Shown: in pieces, positions 63,035-64,000 of the stretch
Layout of the letters: the number at the start of each line of letters is the position of its first letter
Numbering within the stretch: the first letter of the stretch is position 1
From: Dysgonomonas mossii DSM 22836
GTDB lineage: Bacteria; Bacteroidota; Bacteroidia; Bacteroidales; Dysgonomonadaceae
Direction: 5' to 3'
Assembly (NCBI RefSeq): GCF_000213575.1
Contig: NZ_GL892006.1
Span: forward strand, 392,614 to 456,613
Length of the DNA: 64,000 nt
Notes under the pieces: model-generated
What the model saw: only the letters and a program-made list of their open reading frames with translations
Told to the model about the DNA's origin: nothing
Database searches by the model: none
Made by a program: the position numbers and the translations under genes

Positions 63035-63913
63035 TCATACAAAAAACTTAGACTCTTTATAGTTTTCTCTAAATTCGCGCGGAGTACATCCTTTTTTCTT
63101 TTTGAATATACGATTAAAGTTGGATAGATTATTAAACCCGCACACGATGCTAATCTCAGCAACACTATGGGTCGTATCAACCAGCATACGCGTAGCATGT
63201 CCCAAGCGTATATCATTTAACGAGTCTATGAAATTACGTCCTGTACGCTGTTTTATAAAACGACTGAAAGCAACCTCGGTCATCCCGACCAAATTAGCAA
63301 CATCCGAAAGGCGGACTTCTTTACTATAATTTTCTAACATGTAATTATAAGCTCGTTCTATTCGTCTGCTATCATAATTTTGTGTATGCTCATTAAACGA
63401 TCGGCTGGATAGTTCCCGCATAGGCGACAAAGACAAATCGGATAGGATACCAAACAGATTTAAAACAGAATGCGCTCCCTCATGTTCCGAAGCAAGAGAA
63501 TAAAGCCTATCTTTTATTTGTTTTATGGTTTCTTTCGAAAAGGTAACCCCGTAGATAGCTTTCTCAAACATCTCTTTTACAGATCTGAATTGATTTTTCT
63601 GCAAAAGCTGTTCATTAAGCAGATCTCCATGAAACTGAATTGTTATTTCTTTTATCTCTTTCGATTGGCATCTATGATCGAGCCAACCATGCTCAAGGCT
63701 CGATCCGGTAATTAAGGTTAATTCTAAATCTTCAATTTCCTCTATACTATCTCCGACGACCCTCCTTGCCCCAGCTCCATTTTCTATAAAATTCAGTTCA
63801 AACTCAGCATGAACATGGATAGGAAATGTAAAATGCTCTTTTATACGGGAAAAAATCATGAAACAGTCACGTTGCGATAGAGGTGTGACCTCTCTCAATA
63901 TCGAGTCCTTCAT
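63035..63913 (-). CDS. AraC-family transcriptional regulator of the mannan locus
   Basis: 292 residues. The N-terminal cupin-like sensor (about 25-110: FTFPIHVHAEFELNFIENGAGARRVVGD, LTLITGSSLEHGWLDH) should bind a sugar; the C-terminal double helix-turn-helix (about 195-285) reads YMLENYSKEVRLSDVANLVGMTEVAFSRFIKQRTGR and ISIVCGFNNLSNFNRIFKKKKGCTPREFREN. It lies directly upstream of susC on the same strand but has its own terminator. It most likely activates the two promoters with the 21-bp direct repeat. Its own promoter would lie in or beyond 63914-64000. Confidence 0.93.
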   Translation of the reverse strand: MKDSILREVTPLSQRDCFMIFSRIKEHFTFPIHVHAEFELNFIENGAGARRVVGDSIEEIEDLELTLITGSSLEHGWLDHRCQSKEIKEITIQFHGDLLNEQLLQKNQFRSVKEMFEKAIYGVTFSKETIKQIKDRLYSLASEHEGAHSVLNLFGILSDLSLSPMRELSSRSFNEHTQNYDSRRIERAYNYMLENYSKEVRLSDVANLVGMTEVAFSRFIKQRTGRNFIDSLNDIRLGHATRMLVDTTHSVAEISIVCGFNNLSNFNRIFKKKKGCTPREFRENYKESKFFV

Positions 63914-64000
63914 TGTATCTTAATGTTAGAATATTCATATTTTTCTCAAAAGAAAACATTGTTTCCGAAAAAACAAATACATTTATGCAAAAAATATAAC

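Noticed and set aside
63024-63040. Single AAAGTATTA word at the 3' end of the AraC-type gene
   Set aside because: No second half-site at the 21-bp period and no promoter next to it.
1-64000. CRISPR array, insertion sequence, prophage or rRNA genes
   Set aside because: No regularly spaced repeats, transposase, integrase, phage structural gene or rRNA sequence was seen.

Overview
The window is bacterial chromosome from the phylum Bacteroidota, most likely order Bacteroidales; AT-rich DNA and gene content would fit Dysgonomonas or a relative, but the genus is inferred and not proven. Supporting signs are a SusC/SusD pair with surface glycan-binding lipoproteins, promoters of the Bacteroidetes type (TTTG, 19-21 nt, TAnnTTTG), few Shine-Dalgarno sites, heterodimeric methylmalonyl-CoA mutase for propionate formation, and a HipA-like kinase paired with a DUF3037 protein.

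Layout. 1-4.3 kb: the end of a family 2 glycoside hydrolase, then a hexuronate operon (LacI regulator, SDR mannonate oxidoreductase, UxuA) with a perfect 16-bp palindrome upstream of its promoter. 4.3-7.8 kb: three overlapping genes of late cobamide synthesis (cobQ, cobD, cbiB). 7.9-16.5 kb: housekeeping genes (B3/B4-domain protein, NAD(P)HX repair enzyme, ECF-like sigma factor, sucC-sucD, small heat-shock protein, rpsT with tRNA-Glu, LytM-type peptidase). 16.5-31 kb: mixed single genes, several of unknown function, including a nucleotidyltransferase/GHMP-kinase fusion. 31-36.7 kb: an operon mutA - menA-like - CPBP protease - mutB.

37-64 kb is one large polysaccharide utilisation locus, all on the minus strand, built for acetylated beta-1,4-(gluco)mannan. 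It has SusC, SusD, two IPT/TIG lipoproteins, three GH26 mannanases, a GH5_7-type mannanase, a GH5_2-type endoglucanase, a GH3 beta-glucosidase, a CE7 acetyl esterase, a sugar transporter of the MFS/GPH type, and a cytoplasmic set of cellobiose 2-epimerase, GH94 cellobiose phosphorylase and GH130 mannosylglucose phosphorylase. Together the epimerase and the two phosphorylases can break down all four disaccharides expected from glucomannan. An AraC-type regulator heads the locus. The susC promoter and the esterase promoter carry the same direct repeat (AAAGTATTA-N14-AGTATTTG, 21-bp period), with the second half-site containing the -33 element; this is a strong candidate for the regulator's operator.

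Between genes there are at least two related minus-strand small-RNA genes (about 10.1-10.25 kb and 27.0-27.17 kb) with a shared core and terminators, a diverged third copy of the core near 29.1 kb, a dispersed hairpin repeat built on GTGACAAAAGTAAC (three copies), and two long hairpins with related layout. No CRISPR array, insertion sequence, rRNA operon or phage gene was seen. All statements come from reading the sequence; no database search was run.
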